A stretch of DNA of 64,000 nucleotides from SVTX01 sp045659745 (GCA_045659745.1 JAZRCL010000089.1:13937-77936); one strand, 5' to 3'. Counted from the first letter of the stretch, positions 32,674 through 42,258 are shown. Program-made: numbers and translations. Notes: generated from the sequence alone by a model not told the origin.

Positions 32674-34641
32674 ATGGAAAAATTCATTCTTAAAAGTGAA
32701 TATCAAGCCTCGGGCGATCAGCCCGAGGCTATTGAGGGACTGGTGCGCGGCATTCTAGAGGGCAAGCGTATGCAGACCCTTTTGGGCGTCACGGGTTCGG
32801 GTAAGACCTTTACTATGGCAAACGTTATAGCACAGGTCAACAAGCCCACCCTGGTGCTTGCGCACAACAAAACACTTGCGGCACAGCTCTGCTCGGAATT
32901 TCGGGAGTTTTTCCCCGATAACGCAGTTGAGTATTTCGTGTCTTATTACGATTACTATCAGCCCGAGGCGTACATCCCCGGTAAAGATATGTATATCGAG
33001 AAGGACGCGCTTATCAACGACGAAATAGACAGACTTCGCCATTCGGCTACGAGCGCTCTTTTCGAGAGAAGGGACGTCATTATCGTAGCCTCTGTGTCGT
33101 GCATATATTCACTTGGTGAGCCCGATGAGTACAAGGGACTTGTGTTGGCTCTCCGCCCGGGAATGATAATGTCGCGTGAGGAGCTCATACAGAGACTGGT
33201 GGCTATCAGCTATACGAGAAACGATATGAGCCTTACGCGAGACAGCTTCCGCGTCCGTGGGGATACTCTTGAGATAATCCCCGCAAATATGGACGACAAA
33301 GCTATAAGAATTGAATTTTTTGACGACGAAATCGACAGAATATCCGAGGTGAATATCGTGACGGGAGAGCTTGTGCGACTGCTTTCCTACGTTGCAATTT
33401 ACCCCGCAACTCACTATGCCGTATCCGACGAAAAGCGCGAGGCGGCGATAGCGGATATAATGAATGAAATGTACGACCGCGTAGAGTATTTTGAGTCCGA
33501 GAATAAGCTTATCGAGGCGCAGAGAATAAAGGAACGCGTCAAATACGATATGGAGATGCTAAAAGAGATAGGCTTTTGCTCAGGAGTTGAAAACTACTCG
33601 CGAGTTCTTGCGCGTCGCCCGGCGGGCTCGACACCATATACGCTTCTCGACTATTTTCCCGATGACTTTATTATGTTTGTGGATGAGTCGCACGTGACTC
33701 TGCCGCAGGCAAGGGGAATGAGCGGAGGAGACACCGCAAGAAAGAAAAACCTTATCGACTACGGATTCAGACTTCCATCGGCATACGACAACCGACCGCT
33801 TTATTTTGAGGAGTTTGAGTCAAAAATAAATCAGGCGATATTCGTCTCCGCAACGCCCGGAGACTATGAAAACATACACTCGGAACAGACCGTTGAGCAG
33901 ATAATTCGCCCAACGGGACTTGTTGACCCCGAGCTCGAGGTGCGTCCCATTGAGGGTCAGATTGACGACCTTATGGGAGAGATACGCGAGCGCACCCAAA
34001 AGGGTGAGAGGGTGCTTGTCACCACTCTTACGAAAAAGATGGCGGAGGACCTTACCGAATATCTTGAAAGCAATGAAATTAAGGTCAGATATATTCATCA
34101 TAACGTGGACACAATGGAGAGAATGGAGATAATCCGAGATTTACGTCTTGGAGTTTTTGACGTTCTCGTTGGAATAAATCTGCTCCGCGAGGGACTTGAC
34201 ATTCCCGAGGTGTCGCTTGTAGCGATTCTTGACGCGGACAAGGAGGGATTCTTGCGTGCGGAGCGGTCACTCATTCAGACCATAGGACGCGCGGCGAGAA
34301 ATGCCAGTGGAAAGGTCATAATGTACGCGGACAGTATAACCAATTCAATGGCGGGCGCGATACGCGAGACCGAGCGCCGCCGTAGTATACAGAAGGCGTA
34401 CAACGAAGCGCACGGCATAGTGCCAAAGACCATTATCAAGGGAGTGCGCGACATTATCGATATCGGCGCCACAGAGGATACCTCCAAGAAGAAACAGACT
34501 AAATCAAAGAAGATGACAGCGCAGGAAAAGGATAAGCTCATCGCATCAATGACGGTGGAGATGAAGAACGCCGCTCGCAAGCTCGACTTCGAGCGCGCGG
34601 CATACCTGCGTGACGAGATAAAGAGAATAAGGGAAGAATAA
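32674..34641 (+). CDS. uvrB: Excinuclease ABC subunit B
   Basis: 655 residues from ATG 32674 (MEKFILKSEYQASGDQPEAI); the longer frame runs back into the preceding gene and is rejected. Walker A is GVTGSGKT at 38-45, the DNA-wedging beta-hairpin YYDYYQPEAYIP at 91-102, and DESHV the helicase motif II. NLLREGLDIPE and QTIGRAARN are helicase motifs V and VI. A UVR domain ends the protein (EMKNAARKLDFERAAYLRDE). It verifies damage after UvrA loading. Stop and uvrA start overlap by 1 bp. The ribosome site is weak. Confidence 0.97.
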   Translation: MEKFILKSEYQASGDQPEAIEGLVRGILEGKRMQTLLGVTGSGKTFTMANVIAQVNKPTLVLAHNKTLAAQLCSEFREFFPDNAVEYFVSYYDYYQPEAYIPGKDMYIEKDALINDEIDRLRHSATSALFERRDVIIVASVSCIYSLGEPDEYKGLVLALRPGMIMSREELIQRLVAISYTRNDMSLTRDSFRVRGDTLEIIPANMDDKAIRIEFFDDEIDRISEVNIVTGELVRLLSYVAIYPATHYAVSDEKREAAIADIMNEMYDRVEYFESENKLIEAQRIKERVKYDMEMLKEIGFCSGVENYSRVLARRPAGSTPYTLLDYFPDDFIMFVDESHVTLPQARGMSGGDTARKKNLIDYGFRLPSAYDNRPLYFEEFESKINQAIFVSATPGDYENIHSEQTVEQIIRPTGLVDPELEVRPIEGQIDDLMGEIRERTQKGERVLVTTLTKKMAEDLTEYLESNEIKVRYIHHNVDTMERMEIIRDLRLGVFDVLVGINLLREGLDIPEVSLVAILDADKEGFLRAERSLIQTIGRAARNASGKVIMYADSITNSMAGAIRETERRRSIQKAYNEAHGIVPKTIIKGVRDIIDIGATEDTSKKKQTKSKKMTAQEKDKLIASMTVEMKNAARKLDFERAAYLRDEIKRIREE

Positions 34642-37472
34642 TGGCAAAACAGATTACTATAAGAGGAGCGAGGGTACACAACCTCAAAAATATTGACGTG
34701 GATATACCGCGTGACAAGCTCGTTGTGCTTTCGGGACTGTCGGGAAGCGGCAAGTCGTCGCTTGCCTTTGACACGGTCTACGCCGAAGGACACAGACGAT
34801 TTGTGGAGTCACTCTCGAGCTATGCGAGAATGTTTCTCGGTCAGCTGGACAAGCCCGACGTGGATATTATTGAAGGACTTTCTCCGTCAATCTCCATAGA
34901 CCAGAAAACAACGTCGAAAAACCCCCGTTCCACAGTCGGAACGGTGACTGAAATATACGACTATCTGCGTTTGCTCTATGCCAGAATTGGCGTGCCACAC
35001 TGTCCTGTCTGCGGCAAGGAGATAAGACAGCAGAGCGTTGACCAGATAATTGAGCGCGTGACAGCACTCCCCGATGGTGAGAGATTTATGATACTCGCAC
35101 CCGTTGTTCGAGCGCAAAAGGGAATGCACGAAAAGGTGCTGTCCGACGCAAAAAAGAGCGGATATGCGCGTGTGAGAATTGATGGCAGTATTTACGACTT
35201 GTCCGAAGAAATAAAGCTTGACAAGAACAAAAAGCATTCCATAGAGATAGTGGTTGACCGTCTTGTTATGAAGGACGGAATACGCTCGCGTCTTGCTGAT
35301 TCTGTAGAGAGCGCGCTTTCGGCGGCAGACGGACATCTGCTCGTCGTCACGCTTCCCAGAGACGGTAGCGAGGGCGAGGAATTGAGCTTTTCGCAGTCTT
35401 ATGCCTGCGAGGAGCACGGTATATCCGTCGGCGAGCTTGAGCCGAGAATGTTCTCATTTAACAACCCGCAGGGAGCTTGCCCACACTGTTCGGGACTTGG
35501 CGACACAAGACGAATCGCGCTGGATAGGGTTATACCTGATAAGTCTTTGTCACTGCGCGAGGGTGCGATAAACGTAAACGGATTCAAGAGCCTTGAGGAC
35601 GAGAGTTGGAACGGACCGCTTTTCTCGGCGGTCGGTGAAAAATTTGGATTTGACCTCAACACTCCAGTAAAGGACTTTTCGGATAAGGCTTATGACGTAC
35701 TGATGTACGGAAGCGGCGTGGAAAAATACGACGTCGTAAGATATTTCGGCGGCGAGGCGCACAGACGTCTTGCATCGTTTGACGGCGTAATCCCCATGAT
35801 CGAGCAGAGAATGGCAATGGGTATGGCTGCGGAATATTACGAGCAGTTTGTTGAAGAAGCACCCTGTGCGTACTGCCATGGACAAAGACTCAACCCGCTT
35901 TCGCTTGCGGTGACTGTCGGCGGCATAAATCTGCACGAGTTCTGCACAATGTCGGTTGAAAAGGAGCTTGAGTTTGTAAATAACCTCACCCTGACTGAGA
36001 CCGAGCAGGAAATATCCCGCGAGATACTCAAGGAGATAAGAGCAAGGCTTGGCTTCCTTGTCAGCGTTGGACTCGAGTATCTCACACTCTCGCGTAAAGC
36101 GGGAACACTCTCGGGAGGTGAAGCGCAGAGAATAAGACTTGCCACACAGATAGGATCATCTCTTGTTGGCGTGCTTTATATACTTGACGAGCCAAGTATC
36201 GGACTCCATCAGAGAGATAACTCCAAGCTCATAGCAACGCTCAAACGCTTACGCGATATAGGAAATACAGTTATCGTAGTTGAGCACGACGAGGAGACTA
36301 TGGAGGAGTCGGATTATATAGTTGACATTGGCCCCGGCGCGGGAATCCACGGCGGTCACGTGGTCGCCGCGGGTACTCCCGACGAGGTAAAAAACAATCC
36401 CCAGTCTATCACAGGCGCATATCTGTCGGGCAGAAAAAAGATAGAAATTCCCCAAAGCAGACGCGAGGGCAACGGTAATTTTCTGACCGTCAAGGGCGCT
36501 TGTCACAATAATCTTAAATGTATTGACGTGGATATTCCGCTTGGCAAATTCGTTTGCGTGACGGGTGTTTCGGGCTCGGGTAAATCCTCGCTTGTAAACG
36601 GCATAATTTATCCCAAGCTCGCGCACGAACTCAACCGCGCTATTTCTTATCCGGGCAAGAACAATGGGGTTGAAGGACTTGAAAAACTTGACAAGGTCAT
36701 TTGTATAGATCAGAGCCCTATAGGACGTACGCCGCGCTCAAACCCTGCAACATACACGGGGCTGTTCACGGACATACGCGACCTTTTTGCGCAGACCAAG
36801 GATGCAAAGGCGAAGGGTTATAGTGCAGGCAGATTTTCCTTTAACGTAAAGGGCGGCAGATGCGAAGCCTGCGAGGGCGACGGCGTAAAGTGCATCGAGA
36901 TGCACTTCTTGCCTGACGTTTATGTGACCTGCGACGTCTGCAAGGGAAAGAGATACAACCGCGATACCCTTGAGGTAAAATACAAGGGCAAAAATATCTT
37001 TGATGTGCTTGATATGACAGTCGAGGAGGGAATACCCTTCTTTGACGGACTTCCCAAGATTCAGCGCAAGCTACAGACACTTTACGACGTTGGACTTGGA
37101 TACGTAAAGATAGGACAGTCGTCAACGACCTTGTCCGGTGGCGAGGCGCAGAGAGTAAAGCTTGCGACAGAACTTTCAAAGCGTAGCACGGGTAAGACTA
37201 TTTATATACTTGATGAGCCCACCACGGGACTCCATACGCATGACGTTGCAAAGCTTTTGGAGGTGCTAAACCGCATCTGCGACGGCGGAAATACCGTGCT
37301 TGTAATTGAGCATAATCTTGACGTAATAAAAACCGCAGACCATATCATCGACCTCGGTCCCGAGGGAGGTGACGGAGGTGGAACAGTCGTTGCCACTGGT
37401 ACGCCCGAGGAGGTTGCAAGAGTACAAGGCTCTTATACCGGTCAGTATTTGAAGAAGATATTGGATAAATGA
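34641..37472 (+). CDS. uvrA: Excinuclease ABC subunit A
   Basis: 943 residues, the damage-sensing dimeric ATPase. The first ABC half has GLSGSGKSS at 32-40 and a zinc module (CPVCGKEI ... CPHCSGLG); the signature TLSGGEAQRIRLA precedes ILDEPSIGLHQRD. The second half has GVSGSGKSS, the zinc hairpin CEACEGDG...CDVCKGKRYN, TLSGGEAQRVKLA and ILDEPTTGLHTHD. Length is standard. It is translationally coupled to uvrB. A hairpin-rich noncoding block follows. Confidence 0.98.
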   Translation: MAKQITIRGARVHNLKNIDVDIPRDKLVVLSGLSGSGKSSLAFDTVYAEGHRRFVESLSSYARMFLGQLDKPDVDIIEGLSPSISIDQKTTSKNPRSTVGTVTEIYDYLRLLYARIGVPHCPVCGKEIRQQSVDQIIERVTALPDGERFMILAPVVRAQKGMHEKVLSDAKKSGYARVRIDGSIYDLSEEIKLDKNKKHSIEIVVDRLVMKDGIRSRLADSVESALSAADGHLLVVTLPRDGSEGEELSFSQSYACEEHGISVGELEPRMFSFNNPQGACPHCSGLGDTRRIALDRVIPDKSLSLREGAINVNGFKSLEDESWNGPLFSAVGEKFGFDLNTPVKDFSDKAYDVLMYGSGVEKYDVVRYFGGEAHRRLASFDGVIPMIEQRMAMGMAAEYYEQFVEEAPCAYCHGQRLNPLSLAVTVGGINLHEFCTMSVEKELEFVNNLTLTETEQEISREILKEIRARLGFLVSVGLEYLTLSRKAGTLSGGEAQRIRLATQIGSSLVGVLYILDEPSIGLHQRDNSKLIATLKRLRDIGNTVIVVEHDEETMEESDYIVDIGPGAGIHGGHVVAAGTPDEVKNNPQSITGAYLSGRKKIEIPQSRREGNGNFLTVKGACHNNLKCIDVDIPLGKFVCVTGVSGSGKSSLVNGIIYPKLAHELNRAISYPGKNNGVEGLEKLDKVICIDQSPIGRTPRSNPATYTGLFTDIRDLFAQTKDAKAKGYSAGRFSFNVKGGRCEACEGDGVKCIEMHFLPDVYVTCDVCKGKRYNRDTLEVKYKGKNIFDVLDMTVEEGIPFFDGLPKIQRKLQTLYDVGLGYVKIGQSSTTLSGGEAQRVKLATELSKRSTGKTIYILDEPTTGLHTHDVAKLLEVLNRICDGGNTVLVIEHNLDVIKTADHIIDLGPEGGDGGGTVVATGTPEEVARVQGSYTGQYLKKILDK

Positions 37473-37479
37473 TTTTTAT

Positions 37480-37735
37480 GATACTTTGTCAATAGCGACA
37501 AAGTATCCAAAACGCCACTTAGGAAGGGGAGGATGTCCTAATTTTTCTACCGAAAAATTTTTGCTTTGCAAAACGGACGACCCCCTCGCCCTTCCTAAGA
37601 ACCATCCCCACCCCAGCGCGCCTTCGGCGCTAAGCGTTTGTGTGGGTGGGTTTCAAAAGGGCGGGAGGAATCGCAACCTCCCCCCCTTTGCGGCGGTTTT
37701 TGCTATACTTTTTGGCGCTGTTGCCAAAAAGTATA
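37480..37735. repeat. Hairpin-rich noncoding block after uvrA
   Basis: It opens with GATACTTTGTC-AATAGC-GACAAAGTATC (37480-37507, 11-bp stem) and closes with TATACTTTTTGGC-GCTGTT-GCCAAAAAGTATA (37704-37735, 13-bp stem). Between them CTTAGGAAGGG (37518-37528) pairs with CCCTTCCTAAG (37590-37600), and CGCCTTCGGCG forms a small hairpin. No reading frame or ribosome site is seen. It may be a repeat element or structured RNA. Confidence 0.55.
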
Positions 37736-37755
37736 AATATAAAACGAAAAACTTA

Positions 37756-37784
37756 TAGACACACAAGCAAAAAAGTGCTATAAT
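37756..37784 (+). promoter_or_regulatory. Promoter of the PHP phosphatase gene
   Basis: TAGACA (37756-37761), 17 bp, TATAAT (37779-37784) with extended -10 TG. Confidence 0.65.
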
Positions 37785-37815
37785 TACCTTGATAAAAAAC
37801 AAATAGGAAACCAAA

Positions 37816-38586
37816 ATGCTCAACTCCTACCATAACCACACATGCCGCTGCAACCACGCAAGCGGAAGTGAAAGAGAATTCATTGAAAAGGCTATTGCCT
37901 CGGGCATAAAAACTCTCGGCTTTTCCGACCACGCGCCTATGCCGTTTGAAGACGGATACTACTCGCACTTCCGTATGAAACTCAATGAAACAGACGGATA
38001 TATCAAAACCCTTGAGGCCCTGCGCGATGAATACAAAAACGATATAAAAATTCATATCGGCTTTGAAGCAGAATACTATCCCGAAATATTCCCCCGAATG
38101 ATAGAATTTCTATCAGACTACCCATACGAGTATCTCATTCTCGGTCAGCACGCGCTTGGCAACGAGCAAAACGACCACTACTGCTCAAGAAAAACCACCG
38201 ACAAAACACATCTGTCGCGCTACGTTGACCAAGTGATAGAAGGATTTTCAACAGGGCATTTTATCTATATCGCCCACCCCGATATATTGAATTATGTGGG
38301 TGACGATGACTTTTACAGAGCCGAGATGAGCCGACTTTGCAAGTCAGCAAAGGAGAATGATATACCTCTTGAAATAAATATTCTCGGTATGCGCGAGGGC
38401 AGAAATTATCCCAATTTTGAGTTCTGGAAAATAGCCGCAGAGCATGGCTGTACTGCAATCCTCGGTCAAGACGCACACCACGTACCCGACGTCACAGCTC
38501 CTGAAACCGAGCAAAGAGCAATAGAGCTTGCACGTCAAGTCGGAATAAATATAATTCAGTCCCTCGAGGACAGATTGGAAAAATAA
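37816..38586 (+). CDS. PHP-type histidinol-phosphatase family protein
   Basis: 256 residues. PHP metal ligands are seen in YHNHTCRCNHA (His6, His8), FSDHAPMPF, GFEAEYYPE, LGQHALG, IAHPDI and QDAHH near the C-terminus. The family's best-known member is HisK, which removes phosphate from histidinol phosphate, the eighth step of histidine synthesis. No other his genes are close, so a role in histidine synthesis is not certain. The stop overlaps the next start by 1 bp. Confidence 0.85.
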   Translation: MLNSYHNHTCRCNHASGSEREFIEKAIASGIKTLGFSDHAPMPFEDGYYSHFRMKLNETDGYIKTLEALRDEYKNDIKIHIGFEAEYYPEIFPRMIEFLSDYPYEYLILGQHALGNEQNDHYCSRKTTDKTHLSRYVDQVIEGFSTGHFIYIAHPDILNYVGDDDFYRAEMSRLCKSAKENDIPLEINILGMREGRNYPNFEFWKIAAEHGCTAILGQDAHHVPDVTAPETEQRAIELARQVGINIIQSLEDRLEK

Positions 38587-39590
38587 TGATTTACACACCG
38601 CTTACAAACAAAGCCATAAAGCTTATATACAAAGCCCACGGGGGACAGATTGACAAATCGGGATTGCCGTATGTTTTGCACCCGATACATATCGCGGAGC
38701 AGATGAAAGACGAGTATTCAACGCTTGTTGCCCTTTTGCACGACACCCTCGAGGATACGGATATTACCCCCGAATATCTCCGTGCAGAATTTCCCGCCGA
38801 GGTCTGTGATGCGGTGGAGCTTTTGACAAAGCCCGCTGACGAGGACTATTTTGACTATATCGAGCGTCTTAAATCAAATGACCTTGCACGCCGTGTAAAG
38901 CTCTGCGACCTTGAACATAACTGTACGCTATCCCGCTTTGATACAGCCCCCGACGACTATGCATTGGCTCGCCAAGAAAAGTATCTTAAGGCAAGAAAAA
39001 TTCTGCTTGCAGAGTCAGGTAAGGGTAGGGCAACTCGCAAAGAAAAAAACCACGATAAGCCACATCCTATAAAGCATTTTCGCACTATAACAAAGCATCG
39101 TCATAAGGTCATTTCCCATTGTTTCCGCGCAGGGATAGGCTGGCAGGGACTTTTCCACGACTTGTCCAAATATACCCCCGTTGAATTCTTCGAGGGAGCG
39201 CGTCACTACCTTGGCACTCGCAGTCCCAACGAGCGTGCTCGTGAGCTTTACGGACATTCACTTGCGTGGATGCACCATAAGGGAAGAAACAAGCACCATT
39301 ACGAGTATTGGACGGACGTTGACCTTAAATCCAAGCAATACGTACCGATAGAGATGCCTTTGCGCTATGTTACAGAAATGTTCTGCGACAGAGTTGCGGC
39401 GAGCAAAATATATCAGGGCGAAAAATATACCGACCGCTCCGCACTAGACTATTTTCTCCGCGGAAGCGCCAAAAATATAATGCACCCCAATACCGCGGAC
39501 CTACTCGAGTCCTGGCTCCGTATGCTTGACGCGCACGGAGAGGAAGAGACCTTTGCGTATATAAAAAGCCTCAACAAATCAAAATCATAA
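38586..39590 (+). CDS. HD domain (SpoT/MESH-like hydrolase) fused to DUF5662
   Basis: 334 residues. Residues 1-150 are an HD hydrolase resembling the ppGpp hydrolase half of RelA/SpoT: HPIHIA with His32, LLHDTLEDTD with His52-Asp53, and VKLCDLEHN with Asp108. No synthetase domain follows. After a linker, residues about 160-334 match DUF5662: HRHKVISHCFRAGIGWQGLFHDLSKY, GHSLAWMHHKGRNKHHYEYW, FCDRVAASKIY, itself histidine-rich and likely metal-binding. The two domains are usually separate proteins. Small alarmone hydrolysis or nucleotide cleanup is plausible. Its stop codon overlaps the -35 box of the next gene's sigma-E-like promoter. Confidence 0.85.
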   Translation: MIYTPLTNKAIKLIYKAHGGQIDKSGLPYVLHPIHIAEQMKDEYSTLVALLHDTLEDTDITPEYLRAEFPAEVCDAVELLTKPADEDYFDYIERLKSNDLARRVKLCDLEHNCTLSRFDTAPDDYALARQEKYLKARKILLAESGKGRATRKEKNHDKPHPIKHFRTITKHRHKVISHCFRAGIGWQGLFHDLSKYTPVEFFEGARHYLGTRSPNERARELYGHSLAWMHHKGRNKHHYEYWTDVDLKSKQYVPIEMPLRYVTEMFCDRVAASKIYQGEKYTDRSALDYFLRGSAKNIMHPNTADLLESWLRMLDAHGEEETFAYIKSLNKSKS

Positions 39591-39613
39591 AAAACATAAG
39601 CTCCTCATACTAT
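39585..39613 (+). promoter_or_regulatory. Sigma-E-like promoter of the D,D-carboxypeptidase gene
   Basis: TCATAAA (39585-39591), 14 bp, CATACTAT (39606-39613). The -35 box fits KMATATW at 6 of 7. The -10 box forms part of the 5' arm of a terminator-like hairpin; the start point should fall in its loop near 39620. Confidence 0.55.
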
Positions 39614-39641
39614 TATGTAGATAATAGAGAGGAGCTTTTTT
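39598..39641 (+). terminator. Terminator-like hairpin overlapping the carboxypeptidase ribosome site
   Basis: AAGCTCCTC pairs with GAGGAGCTT and CTATTAT with ATAATAG around loop GTAG. The stem runs into TTTTTT (39636-39641), and the ATG is at 39642. The 3' arm contains the Shine-Dalgarno GAGGAG. Confidence 0.75.
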
Positions 39642-40835
39642 ATGAAATTTAAGAAATTTTTATGTCTTTTTATGACCGTTATTATTCTTATTTGTCCGCT
39701 TTCAATCAATGCAACTGACTATGAAATGCCCATAAACGACGATGCACTTTACACATCGGCAGGTGTGTCAGTTGAGGGAAACGAATTTGACTGCAAGAGC
39801 GTTATACTTATGGAGGCCAACACAGGAAAAATAATCTATACCCAAAACGCCGACGAGGCTCTGCCTCCCGCATCCGTCACCAAAGTAATGACGCTTTTGC
39901 TCGTAATGGAAGCCATAGACGTAGGTAAAATAAAGCTTGACGATATGGTATCCGTCAGCGAGCGTGCGGCATCGATGGGGGGCTCGCAAATATTTCTTGA
40001 GGTTGGCGAGCAGATGAGCGTGGAGGATATGCTCAAGAGTGTTATAATTGCGTCTGCTAATGACGCGGCTTGCGCCCTTGCCGAGTTCTGTGAGGGTAGT
40101 GAGGCGGCTTTCGTTGAAAAAATGAACAAAAAAGCCACAGATCTTGGAATGAAAAACACGCATTTTGAGAACACAAACGGTCTTGACGACACGGCGGAGA
40201 ACCACGTCACATCCGCGCGTGACATAGCAATTATGTCGCGTGAGCTTATAAAGCATGAAAAAATACTTGAGTACAGCTCGATATGGATGGATACCGTCCG
40301 TGACGGTGCGTTTGGGCTGACAAACACAAACCGTCTCGTGCGCTATTATCAGGGCTGTACGGGACTTAAAACAGGCTCGACCGACAAAGCAGGCTTTTGT
40401 ATCAGTGCGACTGCCGAAAGAAACGGAGTCTCACTTATCTGCGTAGTTATGGGTGCGCCGACCAGAGATATAAGAAACAACATAGCAACGACTCTGTTCG
40501 ACCGAGGTTTTGCAAAATACGAGATGTATTCTTCTGATGGCGACACTATTGAAAATATCAGAATGCTTGGTTCAAAGGACAGATTCGCCACGCTTGAATA
40601 TCCTCAGTTTACTTATCTCGCAGACAAAGGAACGTCGTTCAAGATTACTAAGAATTTGGTTTTGAATGACAATATCTGCGCTCCGCTCTCAAAGGGTGAC
40701 GTTGTGGGCAAGGTGAAATATATGCTTGACGGCAAGGAGATAGGCAGTGTTGACGTTGTAGTATGTGACGACGTGGAAAGAATAGGGTATTATACACTTA
40801 TTTTTAGAGCATTTTCGCGTTTTTTTCTTAAATAA
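39642..40835 (+). CDS. D-alanyl-D-alanine carboxypeptidase (class A, PBP5 type)
   Basis: 397 residues with a signal peptide (MKFKKFLCLF and hydrophobic core, cut near residue 24). Active-site motifs are SVTK at 78-81 (Ser78 nucleophile), SAN at 138-140 and KTG at 243-245. A C-terminal beta-domain and an end that may be amphipathic (YYTLIFRAFSRFFLK) would hold it at the membrane. The enzyme trims the terminal D-Ala of peptidoglycan pentapeptides outside the cell. A sigma-E-like promoter in its leader suggests a DacB-like role in spore cortex rather than vegetative wall, but DacF is another possible counterpart. Confidence 0.92.
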   Translation: MKFKKFLCLFMTVIILICPLSINATDYEMPINDDALYTSAGVSVEGNEFDCKSVILMEANTGKIIYTQNADEALPPASVTKVMTLLLVMEAIDVGKIKLDDMVSVSERAASMGGSQIFLEVGEQMSVEDMLKSVIIASANDAACALAEFCEGSEAAFVEKMNKKATDLGMKNTHFENTNGLDDTAENHVTSARDIAIMSRELIKHEKILEYSSIWMDTVRDGAFGLTNTNRLVRYYQGCTGLKTGSTDKAGFCISATAERNGVSLICVVMGAPTRDIRNNIATTLFDRGFAKYEMYSSDGDTIENIRMLGSKDRFATLEYPQFTYLADKGTSFKITKNLVLNDNICAPLSKGDVVGKVKYMLDGKEIGSVDVVVCDDVERIGYYTLIFRAFSRFFLK

Positions 40836-40860
40836 AGCATAAATAAAGCATAATAAACTA

Positions 40861-40889
40861 TTGCAAAAAATTCACGAGCATGATATAAT
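40861..40889 (+). promoter_or_regulatory. Promoter of pgi
   Basis: TTGCAA (40861-40866), 17 bp, TATAAT (40884-40889) with extended -10 TG at 40881. Confidence 0.75.
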
Positions 40890-40920
40890 GAAATCAGTAA
40901 ATTGAAAGGAATTTTGTAAA

Positions 40921-42258
40921 ATGTCAGTTAAGTTAAACGATAAGTATCTTGGCGGATTTATAGAATCCCACGAATATGAGGGCATACGTCCTCTCGTCAG
41001 CGCAGCTCACGAGCAGATAGTAAACAGAAACGGCGCAGGAAATGATTTTCTCGGTTGGGTTGACCTTCCCGAAAATTACGACAAGGAAGAGTTTGCTCGC
41101 ATAAAAGTTGCGGCTGAAAAAATCAAAAAAAGCTGTGACGTATTTATTGTTATCGGTATCGGCGGATCGTACCTCGGTGCTCGCGCGGTTATCGAATTTC
41201 TCAAGTCCCCCAACTATAACAATGTAAAAAAGGACACTCCTGACATATACTTTGCAGGTTGTGATATAAGCGCGGCTTCGATTGCTGAGCTTGTAGAGAT
41301 ATGCGAGGGACGTGACGTTTGTATCAATGTTATTTCCAAATCCGGAACGACAACAGAGCCGGCGGTAGCATTCAGAGTTTTCCGCGGGATGCTTGAGAAA
41401 AAGTATGGCGTTGAGGGCGCAAAAGAGAGAATTTTTGTGACCACAGACAAGGCGCGCGGAACTCTCAAGGGCTTCTCTGACAAGATGGGATACGATACAT
41501 ACGTAGTACCCGACGACGTTGGTGGAAGATTTTCGGTTCTCACCGCGGTAGGACTTCTTCCCATAGCAGTCGCAGGCATCGATATTGACGCTCTTATGCA
41601 GGGCGCGGCAGATGCGAGAGTTGCTTATTCCGTAAACGATATTGAAAAGAATGACGCATACAGATACGCAGCTATAAGAAATATACTCTATAACAAGGGC
41701 AAGACCACCGAAATTCTTGCGGGATATGAGTCCTATGCGAGAATGTTCAACGAGTGGTTTAAGCAGCTTTACGGCGAGAGCGAGGGCAAGGACAAGAAGG
41801 GAATTTTCCCCGCGTCAGTTATCTTCTCAACAGACCTTCACTCCCTTGGTCAGTATATTCAGGACGGTATGAGAAATCTTTTTGAGACAGTAATTGCTAT
41901 TGAGGACACAGGTGTTTCCTTCAATATCCCTTATGACGAGGAGAACATAGACGGACTCAACTTTGTAGCGAATACTGACCTCAACACAGTAAAGAAGCTC
42001 GCTATGCAGGGAACGCTTCTTGCTCACGTTGACGGCGGAGTTCCGAACATTCTTATTGAGGTAGCGGACAGAAGCGCATATTCTATGGGTTATCTTATTT
42101 ATTTCTTTGAGATAGCTTGCGCTGTATCGGGATATATGCTCGGTGTAAATCCCTTCAACCAGCCCGGTGTTGAGGCGTACAAGAAGAATATGTTTGCGCT
42201 TCTTGGCAAGCCCGGATACGAGGAAATGAAGGCCGAACTTGAGGCAAGACTCGGCTAA
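40921..42258 (+). CDS. pgi: Glucose-6-phosphate isomerase
   Basis: 445 residues, the shorter Firmicutes-type enzyme interconverting glucose 6-phosphate and fructose 6-phosphate. IGIGGSYLGARAVIEFL and ISKSGTTTEPAVAFR bind the sugar phosphate. GGRFSVLTAVGLLPIA is the PGI signature, and FNQPGVEAYKK near the end holds the catalytic lysine region. Codon use is strongly biased, as expected for glycolysis. GAAAGGA precedes the start and it is monocistronic. Confidence 0.97.
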   Translation: MSVKLNDKYLGGFIESHEYEGIRPLVSAAHEQIVNRNGAGNDFLGWVDLPENYDKEEFARIKVAAEKIKKSCDVFIVIGIGGSYLGARAVIEFLKSPNYNNVKKDTPDIYFAGCDISAASIAELVEICEGRDVCINVISKSGTTTEPAVAFRVFRGMLEKKYGVEGAKERIFVTTDKARGTLKGFSDKMGYDTYVVPDDVGGRFSVLTAVGLLPIAVAGIDIDALMQGAADARVAYSVNDIEKNDAYRYAAIRNILYNKGKTTEILAGYESYARMFNEWFKQLYGESEGKDKKGIFPASVIFSTDLHSLGQYIQDGMRNLFETVIAIEDTGVSFNIPYDEENIDGLNFVANTDLNTVKKLAMQGTLLAHVDGGVPNILIEVADRSAYSMGYLIYFFEIACAVSGYMLGVNPFNQPGVEAYKKNMFALLGKPGYEEMKAELEARLG

